DNA from: Bradyrhizobium sp. Leo170
Lineage (GTDB): Bacteria; Pseudomonadota; Alphaproteobacteria; Rhizobiales; Xanthobacteraceae
Assembly (NCBI RefSeq): GCF_004296405.1
Contig: NZ_PSRR01000009.1
Span: forward strand, 1-64,000
Direction: 5' to 3'
Length of the DNA stretch: 64,000 bases
The notes below the pieces were generated by a model that made no database searches, was not told the DNA's origin, and worked only from the letters and a program-made list of their open reading frames with translations. This document shows, in pieces, positions 61,021-64,000 of this stretch. The first letter of the stretch is position 1. Every line of letters begins with the position of its first letter. The translations under genes and the position numbers were made by a program.

Positions 61021-61256
61021 GGAACTTCCTCACGAGAGCTTGGGAGCTGGTGTCGAGGAGTTAGTGACAGTTGAGGCGCCCAAACTCAAATCGGCACAGT
61101 CAATTCAGAAAATTGAATTGCTACATATCGGCTCCGATCCCGCAAATATATCGATCTGTCTACAAGGCCCGGGAACGACTTCCCCGTCGATCACGGCCGA
61201 TCAAATTGAATTGGAGGCTCGCGGGCCGGACAATCGGGCGCGGAGCAAAGTCGGAA

Positions 61257-62069
61257 CTATCGATTGATAGCAGTTCGACGTAGGTCCCCTGGACTACAAC
61301 CAAGCTCTCGACGCATCCATCGCGCCATATGTGACTGGTGGGCAAAGCCGACCTCCAACGCGACCTCGCTTGGGCCCAACTCTCCCTGCAGCAGAAGGAA
61401 ACGCGCTCGTTCCACCCTCCTCCGCAATACGTAGCGATGAACCGTCAATCCCATGGCGACCTTGAACCATGTTCGCAGATGCGAATTACTGACGCCCGCC
61501 TCCCGGCTCAATATTTCGAGCGTAAGAGGCTGATCCAGTTTCTCATCGATATAGGTCAACACTCGCTTGAGCTGAATTGGCGAGAGACGAGCCAGCGGAT
61601 CGAGCGGCTCGTCACGCAGCCCAAGCAATTGAATTGCTAGCGCGATCCCGATGCTCTCGGCATATAGGAGATCGCTTGCTGATTTCACTGAAAGATCGTG
61701 CTCGATAGATCGAGCCAGATTAAAGATCCGATCGTGACGAAGCATATGGCGTTTTTCAAACCCGTTTGCGGTTGTAATTCGCCCGATCTCGGCCCTTACA
61801 CGGTCCAGCACCACCGGAGCGAGACGGATTTCAAGGGACTGGTAAGCCGCTTCTGCGTCGAAGCCTCCGGTGTCGCCAGAGGGAATGAGATCGATGTCGC
61901 CGATTTCCCGCAAAGCGGCAGATCCAGTCTCACGACAAAAAGTGCGGGTGGCACGGCTTAGGTGTACGACAATCCTGTGGGCATCAATCGGGGGGAGTAC
62001 GCAGGCGCCTGGTTCAACAAGCCTTAACGTGGTCTCGAGGGGCAGCGCCGAACCGATCTGAAAATGCAT
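61257..62069 (-). CDS. AraC-family transcriptional regulator
   Basis: A 270-residue AraC protein. The C-terminal domain spans about 165-265: RVLTYIDEKLDQPLTLEILSREAGVSNSHLRTWFKVAMGLTVHRYVLRRRVERARFLLL and EVALEVGFAHQSHMARWMRRELGCSPGDLRR. The N-terminal domain is divergent. It diverges from the NAD-dependent epimerase-like gene across about 115 bases and likely controls it, and maybe the MBL gene downstream. Confidence 0.88.
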   Translation of the reverse strand: MHFQIGSALPLETTLRLVEPGACVLPPIDAHRIVVHLSRATRTFCRETGSAALREIGDIDLIPSGDTGGFDAEAAYQSLEIRLAPVVLDRVRAEIGRITTANGFEKRHMLRHDRIFNLARSIEHDLSVKSASDLLYAESIGIALAIQLLGLRDEPLDPLARLSPIQLKRVLTYIDEKLDQPLTLEILSREAGVSNSHLRTWFKVAMGLTVHRYVLRRRVERARFLLLQGELGPSEVALEVGFAHQSHMARWMRRELGCSPGDLRRTAINR

Positions 62070-62185
62070 TTGGCAATCTCGAACTTTGGCGGAACGTACT
62101 CAAGATTTGGCCAATTGTGCTCGACTTTCAACTGCTCGAAATCCAAAAAACGCTAGTCCTTCGAACAGCAGATGAAGATCGGCAC

Positions 62186-63076
62186 ATGAGTTACTATGTC
62201 GTGGTGGGAGCAGGCCCAGTCGGACGCGAAACGGCTCGCCTTCTGGCAGAAGAGGGGCATAGCGTAACCCTGACGAGCAGAAATCCTGGCTTGATCGAGG
62301 CGCAAGCGGTACGCACCATTTCGGCAGATGCGACCAACGCCGTTCAGTTGGCTGAGATCAGCAAGGGCGCTGAAGCGATCTTCATGTGCGCCATGGCGGC
62401 CTATGACAGGTGGCCGACTGACTTCTTTCCAATCATGGACGGCACGGTCAAGGCCGCTGAGGAGACTGGCGCCAAGATCGTCGTACTCGGCAACCTATAT
62501 GGATACGGCGAAAGTGCCACAAGTCCACTTTCGCCATTGGCGCCGCTCAATCCGAGCAGCAGAAAAGGCGCAGTCAGGGCCATCATGTGGGAGCGCGCGG
62601 CCAGATCGAGCGTTCCCGCGATCGAAGTCCGTGCAAGCGATTACCTAGGCGACGGAGCTATTACCTATTTTTCGCTACTCGCCCTTCCCTCCCTTCTGAA
62701 GAAGGAGACGGTTTCATTTCCAGGTAATCTGGATGCTGTCCACGCTTGGTCATTCACCAAAGACACCGCAAAGGCGCTTGTGTCCGCGGCGCACTATACA
62801 GGAGAGTGGAATCGTGCGTTTCACGTCCCAAGCCAGCATGTGCCAATCCGCGAACTCACCGAAAAATTCGCAGCAGCTCTCGAGTTTGAGACGCCTAAAT
62901 TGAGCGAGCTCACAACGGAGGAATTGGAGGACATCGGTTTCCACGAAGGCGTGGAGATGCGCTACTTGTTTGATAACCCACTTGTCGTCGACGCAAGCGA
63001 CACCGAGCAACTTCTCGGCGTCACAGCAAGCAGCCTCGAAATAATGATCCAAGAAACACTGCTGGATCACAAGTGA
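62186..63076 (+). CDS. NAD(P)-binding epimerase/NmrA-like protein
   Basis: A 296-residue atypical SDR. The Rossmann motif is YVVVGAGPVGRETARLLAEEGHSVTLTSRN; further segments VVLGNLYGYGESATSPLSPLAP and FHVPSQHVPIRELTEKFAAAL fit the extended NAD-epimerase/NmrA group. ATG 62186 starts at the first strand. It diverges from the AraC regulator. The substrate is unknown, and the YxxxK catalytic motif is not clear (YGYGES). Confidence 0.82.
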   Translation: MSYYVVVGAGPVGRETARLLAEEGHSVTLTSRNPGLIEAQAVRTISADATNAVQLAEISKGAEAIFMCAMAAYDRWPTDFFPIMDGTVKAAEETGAKIVVLGNLYGYGESATSPLSPLAPLNPSSRKGAVRAIMWERAARSSVPAIEVRASDYLGDGAITYFSLLALPSLLKKETVSFPGNLDAVHAWSFTKDTAKALVSAAHYTGEWNRAFHVPSQHVPIRELTEKFAAALEFETPKLSELTTEELEDIGFHEGVEMRYLFDNPLVVDASDTEQLLGVTASSLEIMIQETLLDHK

Positions 63077-63126
63077 TGGAATTTGTCGGCTAGCCTGATC
63101 TTCTTGCGCGCCGTAGAACCCGGTCT

Positions 63127-63927
63127 TCAAAACCGGGCTGCTTTAGATTTGCTCACGTGCAGCGAGAAGCCGGACGCGCCAGCACCTTCAAGCCCAGGCT
63201 TCAGCTTCATGCTGGGGATGAAATAGTCGCCACCATTCTGCTTTCTATAGGCTATCGGCGCAGTTGTTTCGATAGCACGCATCCTGTCCCGGAGCTGCGT
63301 CGCGACTGCTTCGAAATCAGCCTGGCTGTAGCGATCAACCCGGTAAGCAACGAAGGGCGGCAGGACTTCATATCCTGGATAAAACAGAACCCCGTGATTG
63401 ATCGGGAACAACAGATCATCAATTGGACCGTTCACTCCTCGATCCGAGTAGTGCTCCTCCCAACCGCCGGCTGTCACGATCAGCATCGCGCGCTTACCCG
63501 CGAGATTTCCTTCTCCGAAGCGGTCGCCCCATCGTTTGTCGCTATGTTCACCGACGCCGTAGGCAAAGCCATTCGCGTAGACTCGATCGACCCAACCCTT
63601 AAGGATCGCGGGCATGCCGTACCACCAGAGTGGAAATTGCAGGATCAGCATGTCTGCCCAGACAAGGTTATCGATCTCGCGCTTGACATCCGATGTGAGC
63701 GCGTCGCCGTGGAAGGCATCGTTTGATGCCGCGCCCGCAACGAGACGCTTTTCGACCGGCCAGTTCGGAAAGTCTGCACGATCGACTTCAGACTTCCACT
63801 CCTGGGCGTAAAGATCAGACACCCGAACTTCGTGACCTTGCCCAATCAGCTCCTGTACTGCAACGTCCCGGAGGGACGCGCTGAGCGACTTCGGTTCAGG
63901 ATGAGCAAAAACCAGCACCACTTTCAT
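63127..63927 (-). CDS. NAD(P)H:quinone oxidoreductase, flavodoxin-like fold
   Basis: A 266-residue flavoprotein of the MdaB/NQO1 group. It begins MKVVLVFAHPEPKSLSASL, the FMN/FAD phosphate-loop signature, and contains DMLILQFPLWWYGMPAILKGWVDRVYANGFAYG, the family's active-site stretch. It reduces quinones by two electrons, limiting redox cycling. It faces the epimerase-like gene convergently with 50 bases between. A second quinone-reductase-like gene lies at 46.5 kb. Confidence 0.9.
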   Translation of the reverse strand: MKVVLVFAHPEPKSLSASLRDVAVQELIGQGHEVRVSDLYAQEWKSEVDRADFPNWPVEKRLVAGAASNDAFHGDALTSDVKREIDNLVWADMLILQFPLWWYGMPAILKGWVDRVYANGFAYGVGEHSDKRWGDRFGEGNLAGKRAMLIVTAGGWEEHYSDRGVNGPIDDLLFPINHGVLFYPGYEVLPPFVAYRVDRYSQADFEAVATQLRDRMRAIETTAPIAYRKQNGGDYFIPSMKLKPGLEGAGASGFSLHVSKSKAARF

Positions 63928-64000
63928 AGATCGAACTCCGAGGCATTAACGGCGAATCTTCGTCCGACAGAGAACACCGGTTTTAGCTATATTTGAACTC

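Noticed and set aside
1-64000. CRISPR arrays, rRNA or tRNA genes, prophage genes, conjugation genes
   Set aside because: Looked for regular short repeats, conserved RNA sequence and phage or transfer gene motifs; none found.

Overview
The window looks like an accessory, catabolism-rich stretch of a high-GC alphaproteobacterial chromosome. Bradyrhizobium or a close relative is my best guess, from the high GC, the many solute ABC transporters, LysR and SDR genes, and the flavour of the IS256-family remnant. This is an inference: no rRNA, tRNA or core housekeeping gene is present. No CRISPR array, prophage or complete insertion sequence was seen.

Layout. (1) 0.1-9.0 kb: an amide/urea-type uptake locus on the minus strand. 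It holds an AmiC-like sensor, an AmiR-like ANTAR antiterminator, a leader with a clear intrinsic terminator, urtA/B/C/E-like transporter genes, a gutted urtD, and a two-domain nitrilase cut off by an IS256 transposase remnant. A LysR gene lies upstream. (2) 9.1-24.7 kb: a plus-strand GMC oxidoreductase and an mmsA-type aldehyde dehydrogenase, both frameshifted, face a long minus-strand run. That run is a peptide-type ABC transporter (frameshifted binding protein, two permeases, fused ATPases), a DeoR regulator, an M20 amidohydrolase, two small-molecule kinases, an IMPase-like phosphatase and ethanolamine ammonia-lyase EutBC. (3) 25.1-35.0 kb: a TetR gene diverges across a 26-bp perfect palindrome from a class-III aminotransferase, an HDAC-like deacylase, a five-gene branched-chain-type ABC transporter and a GMC oxidoreductase. 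(4) 35.0-43.7 kb: two directly repeated 110-bp sequences, one beside a serine-recombinase remnant, bracket an FAD monooxygenase / alpha-beta hydrolase / MFS / M24 operon with a divergent LysR gene. Two gene stumps (PPTase and LysR) meet head to head here. (5) 43.8-64 kb: a less GC-rich mosaic of small regulator-plus-enzyme pairs (AraC, HxlR, ArsR, LysR with dehydrogenases, a GFA protein, SRPBCC, MBL hydrolase and quinone reductase) and an ECF sigma factor near three SDR genes. Three copies of a 33-bp promoter-like motif lie in this section.

How the genes work together. Regions 1-4 each combine uptake, regulation and enzymes for small nitrogen-containing or aromatic compounds. The most unusual is region 2, where EutBC is operonic with two aminoglycoside-phosphotransferase-fold kinases, a phosphatase and an N-carbamoyl/allantoate-type hydrolase behind a peptide-type transporter. 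This suggests breakdown of a substituted amino alcohol to an aldehyde, with the plus-strand dehydrogenases finishing the job.

Decay is prominent. Between 0 and 25 kb there are one IS-truncated gene, one internal deletion and three frameshifted genes; further truncated genes lie at 42-43 kb and 48 kb. Either this is an eroding island or some indels are sequence errors.
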